DNA of 64,000 nt from Mantis religiosa (GCA_030765055.1 CM060952.1:83896130-83960129); one strand, 5' to 3'. Shown: positions 32,730-45,826, numbered from the stretch's first letter. A program made the numbers and translations. Notes: generated by a model from the sequence alone, not told the origin.

Positions 32730-35400
32730 GCCATCAACAGCAAAAAATCTTGGAAATGGTTAAATGTACAGAGAAACTTTTCTAATAGTTTGATTAAAAT
32801 ACGAAATATTCTACATATTTTTATGACAAATGGAACGCATAGATGATATTTCTTGGAACCTGCTCAGAAATCCTATAGATACATTCGGGATGACACATGC
32901 TTTTCTGTAAAGCATAAGAGCAGTACCAAACTTTACTGCATAGAGAGTATTGTTAAACTCATAGTTTCTATCTTCTTATTTTATTCACTCATCCACTTCT
33001 AATATACTTATTGTTATTTATTTAAATTTCTCACCCATATACAATTCTTAAGTAGGAATACTACGGCTATCTTATCTCATGATTGTGCCAAGAGGACGGA
33101 GTTTGAAAGTCATCACACAGTATTCAGTTCCTAAAACATTTGACTATCGTTTACTGTATTCGACATTTTGGGTGTAATACAATAAATTAGTTTTTGCTTT
33201 ATGTGTCTAGCAGAAAAATTAAAAACAATAAATAATTCATATATTGAAAGAAATAATACGGAATATCTGTAGTAAATAATATTTAAAGTAAAAGTAACGA
33301 ATTTCATGGGCTGTCATAGCCAATGTTGGTATTAACTAAATAGTTGAAGGAATTCTAATTTTCTCCTATTGTTTCAAACTACTTGGAGATTGTGGCTATG
33401 TAGAGTTTGAAGAAAATATAGGAAATTTGTAATGAAGAGCATTGTTCCGGTTGAGCCCACAGCTTCCTGTGATGTCACAGGCTGGAATTTAATAGAGATG
33501 GCAATTCGAAATGCTTTTTACTTGCCATTAATTTTTAGCAGCGTGTAACTCTAATGTACTGAATACTCTGAGCATAGCCATATCGCTAGGACAGTATTTG
33601 TAATAGTCAGTGAAATATCTTTCCTTAGAACAGAGCTTAACGATTGTTAAAGAACAAAACTATTTAATCACGAGATCTGGTGCATTAAAAAGTACGGAAC
33701 GAAACATTTTGTTGTTACAGTGGTCTTTGATACCGTTCCTGTTAGGCATAAAAGTTGCATAATAACCGCGAAAGTCATATGAAATGCATAATTAAGGGTG
33801 GATAGATACCACAATATGAGTTAAGCTAAGTTATAACAAATATAGAGGATAATGATTAGATATACAGGTGCAGAAATTAAACAGGCAATCCCAATACATA
33901 TATTTTATTGCAAGCACGTGAACCCAACGTGTAAAGAGAGCCGGGAAAATGAACACTTACCCTCACAGGAATTTTCCTTGTGTTGAGCCGACAAAGGTGG
34001 CATTATTCGAGAATCGTCCGAGGGGTAGACCCAAGCGACAGCGAGTCACCTGCCGATGCACTGGTCTGCACATGATACGTGATGAGAAAATAGACACCGG
34101 AGATTTAAGATACACATTTTCAAACGAGCTTCTGCATTAATTACCTAGACAGTGGGGAAGTGAAAGTTGCGTGCAATACATGCCTCAGAAACTGGAAATT
34201 GCGATGAAATTTAAGAGTAGGGATAAAACACAACCTATAAGGAACGAGTAATAGTTCACATGACGTCTAAAGTGTCCAAAATTCAGCGAAAAGAAGGGGA
34301 AATTTGTGCAATGGCGACGTTTGATGTTTGCTAGGAAAAACACTCTGTAGTGGCGAGTGAAGGGGGAAACAAGTACGGAAAGTTCATCAAAGTCCGTGTT
34401 CGGGAATGGATGGAGCAACACACGTTAGGTAGTTATCGAACACTCTGTGTTAGCGAGTGAGAGAAACTGCATACATTACATCATTAAGATTTTAGCAAAC
34501 TCTGTTGTTGAATAATCCTCCGGAAATACTCTATTGCGCGAAGTAATGCTCTCGACGTCCAGGAACGACAACGCGTATACATCTACATACACCACTCGGC
34601 GCGTCCTAGTAATTTACAAGTTCACTCGCGACTGTGATTCAAACTAGCCGTCGTGTCACGCGCACAGCAACGGGCAAATCCTAAATATCGCGCCTAATTG
34701 CGGATAACATCAACACATCAGTGACGAGTGGAGGGGACGACTTGTATAAATAGACTTGACATTCAACGGTCGTGCTGTCTTCTGTGTGATAATACCCATA
34801 CACTGTCAGGACGCACCCACTCCCTGAAACTCAAAAGAGAGAATTCATGCAGACCTACCGTGAGAAAAAGTTCCGACCTGTTGTAAACCCTCGTAGCCCT
34901 CATCCGTCACATATCCTATCATATGAGGTGTTGAGTGCCGGGAGGGCTCAACGAGGTACTTAGCGGGCAAGTACCGCCTCATCTTCCATTGTAAGATAGC
35001 CCATCATCAATTTCAGAATCATTCAACACATCAACTCCATGAATGTAGTCATGATAAAACATAATGTGTTGAAATAATAGCACCAAATTATGCTAAACTA
35101 AGTCATCAAAACATTTACACTTGCTTTCACTTTTATTAATATTCAGAGTAAACACAGCATAGCACTAATGTTTATCCATCCTCAGTGCTGCTCGACTGAC
35201 ACTACTAACCTTAGCTCTCACCTATATAGTGACATTAGAAATGGCCCAGAAGCATATCGAAGTTGATTATTTTAGATGCAGTAAAACTAAGGGCACCGAA
35301 AACTGGCGCCAGGAGTAAAAGTCTACATAATTCCCCGGCGTTACATCAGGCAGCGGTTGTCATTGAAGATACATTGTTGCGTTTCTCGAACCAGGACATA
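32730..35400. other. No confident gene; possible LINE and LTR relics
   Basis: At 34010-34110 a frame reads RPRGRPKRQR and LHMIRDEKIDTGDLR, reminiscent of a LINE ORF end but weak. TTGTATAAATAG near 34744 and TGGCGCCAGGAGTAA near 35305 could be a promoter and a primer-binding site of an LTR element. Neither is secure. Confidence 0.3.
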
Positions 35401-35895
35401 ACAAAAGCGATGTAATGCGTTGACTTACAGTTAATCGCCATGCTGAAAATTATCATACACTGGCTGGATATTTTTCTTCTTCTTTTAATTAACGCACTCT
35501 AACGTTAAGTCATAACGGACGATGAATGAAATGATGTTAAAATGTGTCCAGTTTCATAGAGTTTGAATATCTGACATTTTCCTTTCAGGATAAGTGAAAG
35601 AAGAAGAACCCTTATCCAAGATAACTTACAATGACCGATATTCGGGACCTCTTGAACCTGAGACAGACAGTCTACCACCACGCTAGAGAAGCGTGCATGA
35701 AGGTAACAATTAGTATTATAACTTGACGTGTGTTTCATTTAGCAATTGAAAGTAATATTAATAATAATGCAAAGAAGTAAACGCCATTATATACATATAC
35801 AAGCTAGACATGCTTTTCAGATACAGAATATACCATTTAGCAGTATTTGAGAAGAGGTATTGTATTCCACCCTCCAATTCAAACCCAACATTTTA
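35400..35895 (-). repeat. Composite repeat carrying a SINE-B (inverted partner at 43.17 kb)
   Basis: The SINE-B itself is 35471-35695 (reverse). The flanks match the flanks of the SINE-B at 43.34 kb in reverse complement. On the right the shared text includes AATATTAC/TTTCAATT and TGGAATACAATACCTNTTCT (minus sense). On the left it includes CCAGTG and GGCGATTAA. Homology runs about 490 bp, so a larger repeat that already held the SINE was copied. Confidence 0.7.
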
Positions 35896-36639
35896 CGGTA
35901 TGCCTTACATCGAAAAAGAAATGATTCTGAAAGAAGCGAAATCTTTGCCATATTCTAAGGGAATTCAATGTTCATAATATTAGAGCAGAATTCATATTTA
36001 AATAAATTCTATCCAAATAAAATTAATAGAATTCTTTGGATCTTATTATGCATATTTGTATGTATATATTCAGTTATTATGTATATTTTATACCGTGAAC
36101 GTTTTCGTTTTAGGATATGTGTGTTGTGCTACGATAAACTAGATTGAACTAAATGAAGTGATCTTCAGAACAAGTTTTGACAAAAATTGGTGTACTTAAA
36201 CACATTAATTTACCTTTTTTGTTCCGAATATGAGTTTTTTAAACATACATCGGGATCGATGTCGTGTAAACTGAGCTTTATAAAGTAAAAGTTCACAAAA
36301 TTTGCGTTACTTAAACGGCTATATGGGACTGGTTTGCTATTTCACCGAGCATTATGTGAATTTCTTGTTGAGTCACACTATATGTACAACTCAATCAAAC
36401 GCTAACACATACTGTCCTCCCCAGGAGAGAGTCTCGAGGCCTGAGACACAGGGGGGTTGGCGAAGCCACCCACAGACTTTGAAAAAATGTAAAAGCATAA
36501 TAAAAAAATTGTATCATATATTGAAAATTTGTAACACTTGTAAAAATTGTAATTACTACAACTAGTTGTAATAAGTTTAAGGAATGCATGTAGTGTCAAG
36601 CTGTAACGGAGCATGCAGTGCTAATAAATAAATACAAAA

Positions 36640-36895
36640 AAAAACCTTCCCTGGACAGGTTTATGACACCCCATGTCAGTACAGTTACAGACCATTCAAA
36701 ACATTCTGACCGTTTCTACTTTTGTGAATGAATATTCTCAGTTTTAGTGTAGAGTGTGAATATGGTGCATGTTATTTAAACGTTCTGCTCGTTGTGTAGC
36801 AGGCGTTCTCCGCCACACACATTCGCTGTCCTTGTCCCACTGTGTAAGGGGGCACATACATTTCAGGGATCTTCTTTGCGTTGCTGGACTGTACA
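36640..36895 (+). repeat. Family F element (related to 60.6 kb)
   Basis: Homologous in reverse complement to 60612-60885 over about 250 bp. Shared blocks include TTCTGCTCNTTGT, CACACACATTCGCTGTCCTT and CTTTGCGTTG. No tRNA-like boxes and no reading frame of note, so the family type is unknown. Confidence 0.6.
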
Positions 36896-37536
36896 CACAT
36901 ATCTCACTTTTTCTTGCTCTTCTTGCAGAAAATGACTGCAGAAAATATCTCAATTTTGAGCTTTTGGTAAGAATACAATGCAGTCTCTTATCTATAATAA
37001 ACGATAACAAGTAGCGAATATGAATTTAACCCCCGATATTTTGGCAACAAATTAACATGACACACTACAGCTAAAAGCTGTAACATGTAACATTACATGT
37101 TACAGCTAAAAAATTAAATATAATTATTTTATATCCATTAGCTGTTTTTGTTACTTGCAAACACAAATATACATTAATTAAAATAGCATTTCTGTGGAAA
37201 TGGCCTTACAAACTTTGTTATTATTTCTTCACCCAAATTCAGAAATTCTCACAAACATTTCATCATTTCATCGTTTACATTCGGTTGTAATTTTATTGAA
37301 AGTTTACCTCACAAATATTTTTGCTTTCATTCATATAGGACAAATAAGGTCCATAAATCAAATATAAATTATACAGACATATTTCATGCAGAACCTTGTA
37401 TTACACATAGTTCCCTATTTATAAATACATATTATTGTTAATTTTTGTTTATCCTAGGTAGTTAAACTGTTTTCAAAAACACAAATTAAAATACACAAAT
37501 TAATCAAGTTTATGACAAATGATTTGCTGCTATATT

Positions 37537-38741
37537 TTACAGATCAGACAGGAATTGTAACGAAACACAAATAAATATAAGTAAAAGAAATTCTTTGTTA
37601 TTCTTTGTACTTGAAGCATCAACCCTAACAACACAGGGAATTTCTGCCGCATCAACCAATATTTCTCCATCTGGAAGAATACAATTAGCATCTATTTCAA
37701 CATGTCTCTCATTCCAGTGAATCCAGAAGTCCTTAAAGGAGCAGCTGCAGTTCAAACGATTTCCAACGATGTCTAAATGCCGAAGATTTGTCAACGGTGC
37801 AAATACTTGTAGTTCATTAATTATTATACTATTGTTGTTAGGTGTAAGCACACGAAGGCTTTTCAATTCCACAAACACATCTGCATCAAGAGTGTGTAGC
37901 CTGTTGTTATCTAGCCTAAGCACTTCAAGTCTCTGCAATTCAAGGAATGTTTCATTAGATATCTAAAAAATGGCATTATTTGAGAGTTCTAACAGGCGGA
38001 GTGTTCGGCAACCGGCAAATGGAATGTCAGTAATCACCGTAAGTCTATTATAACTTAACCAGAGCATTTCTAGTTGAGGTAATCGACTGAAAACGTCTCC
38101 ATGAAGATAAGAAATGAGATTGTTATTTAATGAAATGTTCTGTACTAATTGCAGGTGGTCAAACACATCTTCTTGCAGCTCTTCAAGTTGGTTGTTATTC
38201 AATTGCCGCTCCTTGAGATTTTCCAGTCCATTGAAGCTGTCCTTTGTGATATTACGTATTTTGTTGTTGAACAAATAGAGCGTCTAAAGTCTATGTAGAG
38301 AGACAAATGTATTGGTGGAATCTCTGTGAAATAATTGCACCATAATTGCAGATATATATGTTGGTCAAGTTTTCTAAACAGACCACCATGTAAGGTAGAA
38401 AGTTTATTAGACTGGAGAAACAGATACAACAGATATTCTAGAGGTTCAAACAGTCCTGGAAGATCTTCAATCTCACTTTCAACAAGTCCCAATGATCCCA
38501 AGCTAGTTAACTCTCAGAACGCATTTGAATCTATTATGCTACGGTTGTAAAGTAACAATCCTCTTAGTGTAGCAGCTTCAGGTAGCTTCAGTGATGATGA
38601 CGTCAAATGATCCAGAGTCATTCCGTAACAGAGGACAGTATTCATATCGCTACAGTCGCATTCTTCGGAGCACATTGTTGAAGACGTAACTGAACTCAAG
38701 ATGGTTGTTGTTAGCAAAACGTATAACACTGCTGACATCAT
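37537..38741 (-). pseudogene. LRR protein gene, GPI type, two in-frame stops and a frameshift
   Basis: Read on the minus strand from ATGATG at 38741-38736: a signal peptide (MMSAVLYVLLTTTILSSVTS), the cap CSEECDC, then LRRs, then a C-terminal cap (NRLNCSCSFKDFW) and a hydrophobic end (FLLLIFICVSLQFLSDL) like a GPI signal. It is near full length for the family. Breaks: an in-frame TGA at 38516-38514, an in-frame TAG at 37965-37963, and a frameshift near 38280. An ATG-proximal CTAG/G looks like a splice acceptor, so a 5' UTR intron probably preceded the ATG. A fresh pseudogene is the simplest reading. Readthrough or sequencing error would be needed for a functional product. Confidence 0.8.
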
Positions 38742-38784
38742 CCTAGTAAACAAACAATACAGGTTAACATTGTTAAACGTCAAG

Positions 38785-38880
38785 TCACACTGCTAATGTG
38801 TCTGAGCTTACAAAGTTTGTTGTCAGAAAGTAGTATAACACTGCTGACATAATCCTATAAGACAAACCTTATATGTTAAC
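38785..38880 (-). pseudogene. Duplicated signal-peptide exon of the LRR family (relic)
   Basis: On the minus strand TTGTCTTATAG/G followed by ATTATGTCAGCAGTG copies the splice-acceptor-plus-ATG segment of the 38.7-kb LRR gene. It reads MSAVLYYFLTTNFVSSDTLAV and then a stop. It lies just upstream of the LRR pseudogene start, so it is an older tandem duplicate of the first coding exon. Confidence 0.6.
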
Positions 38881-39089
38881 ATTCCACAGTTAAAACCTTC
38901 AGGATAAAGTGTTGAATACATGGCTGAGCTAACACCTAAGAGATTGCATTTCTGATATATCTAGTTGTGGACAGAAAGCATCATCTACACTGCTTAATAG
39001 GTGTGGTATAAAAGGATAATTATTTGAAACACAAATCAGTAATAACAACATTTCGGAAATACCTGTAATTCACAAAAAGTGTCTTAAAA

Positions 39090-40990
39090 TGATTTTTTTT
39101 TTTTTTTTTTTAACAAGATGTACGTTCCTTGTGCGGTAAGATTTTCTTTTGACCAGTTATATTGTGCCGTTTGTTTTCCCTCCGGCACCCTTTCTTTTCC
39201 TTTTCCTCGCCTTCCCGGTTCGAGGCGCTGTTGTTTCGGGGGATCGCTTCAGCTTCCCGCCGTTGCTCTCTGGGAGCGCTGCGGTTCCCGAAGCTTCTTG
39301 TGTGCACTTCCTCGAATCGGAAGGGAGTTGGTGCTTGGTGCTAGATGATCGCTTTTGGTGAGCCGTGATAATTTGATGGACTCTTCTCTTCAGTCTCGGG
39401 ACCAGAAGCTTTATTTTTTTTTTTCTTTATTATGCTTCTGGATCTTAAAACAAAGGGGTGACTGCTAGTTGCTTAGAACTTCTACATCGTTAAATGGGGG
39501 ACGGAATTTTGCTGTCGACTTACCCTGAAGTCACTTATGTATTCAATGGTTTTGGGATGTTATTCATGTTACTGTTCCATTCTGTTATTTGTTATTTGCC
39601 TTCTGTGCAGTTACTGGCTAGCATCATCGGCAATTTAAATGCTTCTGGGACCCTTACTACCCTTATACTTTATTATTGTTCTTTCAGGAGTATATTTTCT
39701 TTACACAGTAATTTTATGAAGATCATTATGCTCGTTGTTTCTTTGTACTATTTAAAGAGAGCACATATTGTTATAATGAATAAGCTACGTTTGTTATAAT
39801 CAAGGATTGTAATAATAAATTAAAGCATTTAAAGTTGTTTATTGGGAGAAACATTGATTCAGTTCCTTGTATGTCGTGTACCCTAACCGGGACCTCTGAG
39901 CTTTAGGGTTTGTGGGGCCTAAATTCGTCATCTAAGTTTAGCGTGTGTAGCACGTGGCCAGGGCCGGCCGTCTCAATACAAAAATCCTTTATGATAAGGA
40001 GTTTTTCATAGGTTTTTGTCAGTAAATTTAAGCTACATTTTATTTATCATCTGAATTACTTAGAGGTATATGTTTAATTTTAAAAAAATGTGTACATAGG
40101 CTTTTGTAGAAATGAGTTATTTTGGGAACATTTCGAGACAGAATAGGATAGGATGGCGGAGTTCCATGAAAATTATGAAAGATGAACTGAGGTACAGATG
40201 TTTTTACTTGATATTTATGTTTGGAATTATACTACACACAACTAACCTACCTTTCTTTCATTTTGATACTTTAATATTGGTCCTAGATATTGTTGACGTA
40301 CTGAAATGTGTTGTAGCAGTTTACATGTGCAGACCTGCTTTATCCTTGTTTGTTACATTTTGTACCTACGTTTTACTCAACAAATAATGAAGTGTAATGA
40401 TGATTCAGCAAACCTGGTACGTACGGATGTTCAAGATGACTTCTAAGAAATAATTTACTGACGACGGTTTAGATACCTACCTCTATAACACATAATGAAT
40501 TAAAATAACTAAATAAATGTCAGGTAATATCAATGTTCATAAGTTGTTCATATAAAATTCGCTAATAAAGTAAGGAAGCTTTACACTTGGTAGGCAGATC
40601 AACTTTTTTCTTCTTCAGAATAAGCAAAAAATAGAATGAATTAATAAATAGGCTAATGCATAACATATATATTACTTTCGCTACTCAATTTTAAAACAGT
40701 TGTTAAGGAAGTAATCTAGAACATCATAGTCGAGAGATACCTTTGCAGAAACATTTTGTTCTTGCACCTTTTGCTAATGGTGCAAGGGCGATTAGGACAA
40801 ACGAAATTCATTGTCAGAACTTGGCTTTATGTGAACCAAAGTGTTTCTAACTGTTATTGAGGAGCAAATGATAATATAACCTCAAATTGTGAATGCTGTG
40901 TAGTAAGCACTTGTTCACATCTTATGATTTTCCATTCTCATACTTTGTTTTTCAAAAGAGGAAAATTCGCAGGCTGTTTGTATAAAGTAC
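39090..40990. other. No recognised gene
   Basis: A T run at 39092-39112 is followed by a GC-richer segment to about 39400. Open frames at 39494-39799 and 40112-40387 encode hydrophobic text I do not recognise, with no support for being genes. Confidence 0.35.
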
Positions 40991-40991
40991 A

Positions 40992-40997
<6 letters not shown>

Positions 40998-41047
<50 letters not shown>
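40998..41047 (+). repeat. (AT)n microsatellite
   Basis: About 25 AT units between a tata-rich lead-in and TATGTTTTGCG. Confidence 0.98.
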
Positions 41048-41050
<3 letters not shown>

Positions 41051-41298
41051 GTTTTGCGAGGATACTGTCTGCATGTGGTATCCTTATCAGCTTGTTTACA
41101 GCCATTGTTGAGAAAATCTTTGTAAAATTTTTCATGTAGAAATTGTTCAGTATTGAAGGAATCTTCTGCAACTTTTTATTGCAGTTTTGGAAGATGTTGA
41201 ACCCAAATACCAAGCTGAATGTTTAACAGGCATTTCATCTGTTGTTTTCACTTCTAGCGTCACACTCATGAACCTACAGACCTCTTTCCAAAAATTTA

Positions 41299-41331
41299 CG
41301 AGGGCTTTTCAACAAAGAATTATCACAATGT

Positions 41332-41369
<38 letters not shown>

Positions 41370-43138
41370 CTTACCTTTACTCATCCTAATAATTTTGATG
41401 GTCCTTCTCAAAATAGTCTCCCCTGAATGCGATGCACTTGTCCCAATGTTTCGGCCAGTCTTCAAAGACATGCTGGAAGCAATTTTTCGACAGATCCTTC
41501 AAAATCGCCTCCTCAGCCTTCACCACTGCTTCTGATGATGGATAATGCCTCCCACGAAGGCGTTTCTTCAAGTTAGGGAATAGAAAAAAGTCACATGTGG
41601 CTAAATCCGGACTATAGGGAGGGTGAGGGATACACTTCACGTTGACTATTGCAAGATATTCAGCAACAACATTGGCAATATACAGCCGCACATTATCGTG
41701 GTGCTGCTTCCAGCCTGCTTACGGAAATGTGGTCTTTTGCGCCTGATATGGACTTGCAATATTTTCAGCACATCCCTGTAGTATTGTCCAGTTACGATGT
41801 GTGTGCAGGTACAACATGCTGACAAACCATACCATGAATATCAAAGAGTGATATGACCATAACTTTTCCAGCAGAAGCAACCACTTTTGCTTTTTCGGGG
41901 GTTGGTGTTGAAGGAGATTTCCACACTGAGCTTTGCTGTTTGCTCTCAGGATCAAAATGATGTAGCCAAGTTTCATCAGCAGTGATTTCGTTTGAAAGAA
42001 ACTCCGGATCTTCCTCTAACATCAACTTTAACTGCAGGCAGATCTGCATGCGAATGTCCTTCTGTTCGGGAATCAAGTCCTGGAACCCATCGCGCACAAA
42101 CACGTCTCATGTGTAATGTTTCTGTCACCAACTTGTGGGTGGCACCCAATGAAATGTTCAGTATTTCAGAAAGTAATCTTAAGGTAATTCGTCGATCCTC
42201 TCTTACAATGGCATCAGCGGTCTTGATGTTTTCTTCCATAAGAGCAGTAACTGGAGCACCGAGTACACCTTCCTTTGAAATTGATTGTTTTCCCTCTTTA
42301 AACATTTTAAACCACCTTCAAGCTGTGCTATAGGGAAGAACAGACTCTCTGTAGGCCTCCTGTAACATTGTATAGGCCTCAACTGAAGATTTGTTGAGAC
42401 GAAAGCAGAATTTCAAAGTCGCATATTGTTCCTCGGGTGTTACCTCCATCGTAGCGTTAGGTGATACTGAACATATTGTCGCCCGAATGTCGGAACGCCT
42501 TATAGAACCGGCCGGTGGCAGCAGCAGGAGACGGAGGCGTTTGGCCACGCCCACTCATTTGTCTTATAGCGGTAACGAGGGGTGACTGGAAAAACATCAC
42601 TGTGCCGTCTCTTTCCGCTCCCCCTGAGTTCTCGAACTTACGGGATATTTCATATAATCCGGAACCTTCTAGATTGGTCAGTTGGTCCTATATAAGCAAC
42701 GCGTCGGGCTGGGGGAAAGTCAGTGCTTGGTGAGCAGCGTAGAAGCGCCGTGCTAGTGTACGGACGAGAAGACTGTGTACGTGCATCGGAAGAGTGTACG
42801 TAACTGTGAGCGTGCAGTGGAACTCTAACGGACGAACTGGTGAATCGTAATTGTGTGCATTACGTAATTCTGTGTAATTTGCAAGTGTTCAACTGTAAGT
42901 CGGTGGAAATAAAGAACATTTTGAGTTTGTGCAATTGGACTTTTAATTTCGCGAACCCACAAAGTCACAATATCTGAGCTTGCCTGGTTCTCACATGTGG
43001 AGACCAGGAGTACCAACTATGAAACTACTATGGCATGTTTGTTTTACATTAAGCTAACAGAATATAATATGACTTAATTTTAGTGCGAAAAATTATGACT
43101 GTAAAAAACTATGATCATTATTTATTGAACAGCCCTCG
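41299..43138 (-). mobile_element. mariner-like element, 1.84 kb, with an internal LTR-like insertion
   Basis: TA flanks (41297-41298, 43139-43140) and inverted ends CGAGGGCTNTTCAANAA are visible. The transposase on the minus strand begins near 42450 (MEVTPEEQYATLKFCFRLNK) with TMLQEAYRES following. Catalytic segments: EITADETWLHHFDPESKQQS, HHDNVRLY near 41700 and YSPDLATCDFFLFPNLKKRL. An in-frame TAG after ESVLPYSTA and two frameshifts kill it. A poly-T of about 31 bp lies at 41335-41365. The extra length over the usual 1.3 kb is explained by foreign sequence at about 42590-43000. Confidence 0.88.
42590..43000 (+). mobile_element. Candidate solo LTR (promoter-like insertion) inside the mariner
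   Basis: This segment is GC-richer than its host. It contains a heat-shock-element-like GGAACCTTCTAGA (42661-42673), then a TATA box CTATATAAG (42688-42696), and about 215 bp later an AATAAAG polyadenylation signal (42908-42914). That order (enhancer, TATA, poly-A signal) is what an LTR shows. The exact ends and a target duplication could not be fixed by eye. It could instead be another kind of 5' regulatory fragment. Confidence 0.4.
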
Positions 43139-43164
43139 TATTGTTTATATTCAGGAAGTCATAT

Positions 43165-43625
43165 AGCATGTAGGTATTTCCAGTTAAATGATGTCATCGA
43201 ACTGGAGCGTGGAATACAATACCTGTTCTCAAATTCCACGTAAAGGTGTTTGTTTCTTTGCGTTATTATTAATATTACTTTCAATTACTGAATAAAACAC
43301 GCAACAGTTATAATACTAATTATTACATTCATTACCGCTTCTCTAGCGCGGTGGTAGCGTGTCTGCCTCGGGTTCAAGGGATCCCGAGGTCGAATATCAG
43401 TCAGGGTGAGTTATCTGGACAAGTTCTTTCTTTTGTTTCCCACGTCTTCACTTATCCTGAAAGAAGAACGCCTGGTATTCTGAACATGATTTCATTCAAC
43501 GTCCGATATGACTTATCGTTGGAGTGCGTTAATTAAAAGAAAAAAGTTATCTACCCAGTGACAACGATAATTTGCCGCAGGGCGATTAAGTTGTGATCTT
43601 ATAACATTCAGACTGTCCGATATAC
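43165..43625 (+). repeat. Composite repeat carrying a SINE-B (inverted partner at 35.4 kb)
   Basis: SINE-B at 43337-43545 (plus; head TCTCTAGCGCGGTGGTAGCG, end block GACTTATCGTTGGAGTGCGT). Flanking text shared with 35.4-35.9 kb: GTGGAATACAATACCTGTTC on the left and GATAATTTGCCGCAGGGCGA on the right. The mariner at 41.3-43.1 kb ends about 30 bp before it. Confidence 0.7.
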
Positions 43626-44109
43626 GCTTACGGGTTTTCAAATTAGGGAAACTGTGAGGTTTATAAATGTTTTATATTCTCTCTTGCAAGTACTTTTTGT
43701 GGATACACATTTGCTCAAATAAACCATACAAAACACGTGTTCAAAAACAATTTTGAAGTCACTATTAAGTGTCCGATATTGAGTACCCTTCCCCTAAAAG
43801 GGGAAAATGGACGCCAGAAATGGGGTAATGCGCAAGTGAGGAATATTGAAAAGTGACATTAAGAAAATAGAGACCCAGTGAAACAATTATAATAGGAGGT
43901 TAAAACAAGTGACAATAATTTATAGAGATAGACAGAAGTTTAAGAAATAGGAACAAACCAGCGCAGGATAGAAAATTAAATGGAAAGCAATGACTATTAA
44001 AAGGGACAAGCGCTTATAAAGAATTATATTATATTGGAGGTCTGCTCTGTTAGCAAAGGGGCCAGGGGTAACCAAAGATGTACCTGTTTAGTACTCAATA
44101 AATCATACC

Positions 44110-44212
44110 ATAACTCTAAGCTCTGTGGATCCTGGGCTCATTTGAGCATCTTTTCACAATTTTATTCATCGTCAAATATGGCTTAACGTTGGAGGTTTGG
44201 ACGACGTAAATT
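44110..44212 (+). repeat. SINE-B, 3' half only
   Basis: The blocks CTCTAAGCTCTGTGGATCCT, GGGCTCATTTGAGCATC and GGCTTAACGTTGGAGG are present. The head is missing. Confidence 0.75.
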
Positions 44213-44214
44213 TA

Positions 44215-45590
44215 AAAAGGGCCCCATAACTAGATAACAGCTCGTATCTGTGGGTGCATATCTGTGAGTATCCGATAAATAAATACATTTTGTTTTAAAG
44301 TAAGCTATAACACTTATTAATAATATACCACATTATTAAGATATTTAAATGAATACTGAAGTGTCTCTTGAATTCTCTGATAAAGCTTCCCATTTACTCG
44401 GGAGATAATGCTCAAACTTTTGATAACTTTTAATTACTAAGAGATAAACAAAGGTTTACTGATCAGATATCCTTAAAACAAACGTTATACCAAATAACAG
44501 TTTTGTGGCATTAAACGTTCCGAACAATTCTTTGTTGTAAGCTCCTAATTTTAATTTCTCTACTAGGTTTGGAAAGCATAAGAAAAAATTTATTCAGGTT
44601 TAAGTAGAGATATATTCTTTGAGAACCATAACCTTAAGAAAAAACTATTGATAAGAAAAATGTGTTTAAGTAAGATGGTAAATGTCACATAATCAGGGAT
44701 GGAGTTTTGTTAAAATGTGTCTATTGCCAACTTACCTAGCAACAGAAGACTGCTGAAAGAACGAAATGTATTATACTCTGTGTCTATTTCAAAACAAACA
44801 GACCTACCAGGGAATTTGTTCTCCTCGATAATCATAATTCTTTAACAGGAAATTGTTAAGAACGGCCTTGAGGAAGGAAACAACTCTTAGAATATTAGTC
44901 ATATTTCCTTTCTCTTACTGATAATAGGAGTGGCAGTAGGAATAACGTCTAGAGCCGCTCCAGCAATATTGGGAAATCAGAGGCCGGTATAATATACGAT
45001 AGGATTAAGGGGAACCACCAAACTTACCGACCTAGTAAAACCGCAAATACCTCTTGTTAGATTGGTCGATCGCCACCGTTACCTGCCAAAAGCGAACTTC
45101 ATGCCTTAACGTCACCCAGTACTTACTGTAACTATTATGTGTTTCAAATGGGGAAGGTGTTTGTCCTTGAGCGCTACTATGTGAACAATCAATCGGAGTC
45201 CTGCGGTGTTGTACGTGGTGTGTGACGAGCGACAAACTAATCAATCTGTATGAAATACTATTCGCGCTAAGACAAAAATTCAGATTTTGCAAAAACTAAT
45301 CCATGAGGAAGGAGAGAGGAATGTATTTAGCATAACCGTAAAAAACCCATATTTTTAGCTCAAATAGTTTTCGGAATACAAACAAATAAAGTAGATACCA
45401 TTATATTATAACAATGCATTAGGACGACGTAAGCACTGTAATGAACATCATTATTGGTTGTCTTGTATGCGTGGATGTATATTTGAAATTACTCAGAGCT
45501 GAAACGTAAGCATTTGACATGACGTGATAAAAGAAATATGTACTTTGAATAAGCCAAGGTGTTTGTCAAGTTCGATGAGAGGGAACAATA
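44215..45590. other. No recognised gene
   Basis: AT-rich. Weak old-repeat text near 44.7-44.9 kb. Nothing coding. Confidence 0.45.
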
Positions 45591-45609
45591 CACTTCCTGC
45601 TGGTCTGGC

Positions 45610-45826
45610 TTCGCCGTGGCTCAGTGGTTAGGCCGCTTGACTCTCACCAAGGCGGCCCGGGTTTTATCTCCAGCAACCGCAAAGTGAGATTTGTGGTGGA
45701 CAACACGGCGCTGTGCGGGATTTCTCCGGGATCTCCGGTTTCCCCCACCATCTCATTTCACCGGTGCTCCATCTTCATTTCATGTATCATCTGTGTCATC
45801 GCCTGCGGGCGTTAAACACTACACAT
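45610..45826 (+). repeat. SINE-A with perfect 16-bp target duplication
   Basis: Head TTCGCCGTGGCTCAGTGGTT (A box), a degraded B box (GGGTTTTATCTCC), then GTGAGATTTGTGGTGGACAA and TTTCATGTATCATCTGTGTC, ending TTAAACACTACACA. Target ttcctgctggtctggc stands at 45594-45609 and 45827-45842. The length is 217 bp. Other SINE-A copies lie at 7.88, 20.45 and 24.94 kb. Confidence 0.93.

Noticed and set aside
34740..35320. LTR plus primer-binding site (TATAAATAG ... TGGCGCCAGG)
   Set aside because: The order is suggestive, but no LTR ends, second LTR or coding region could be found.
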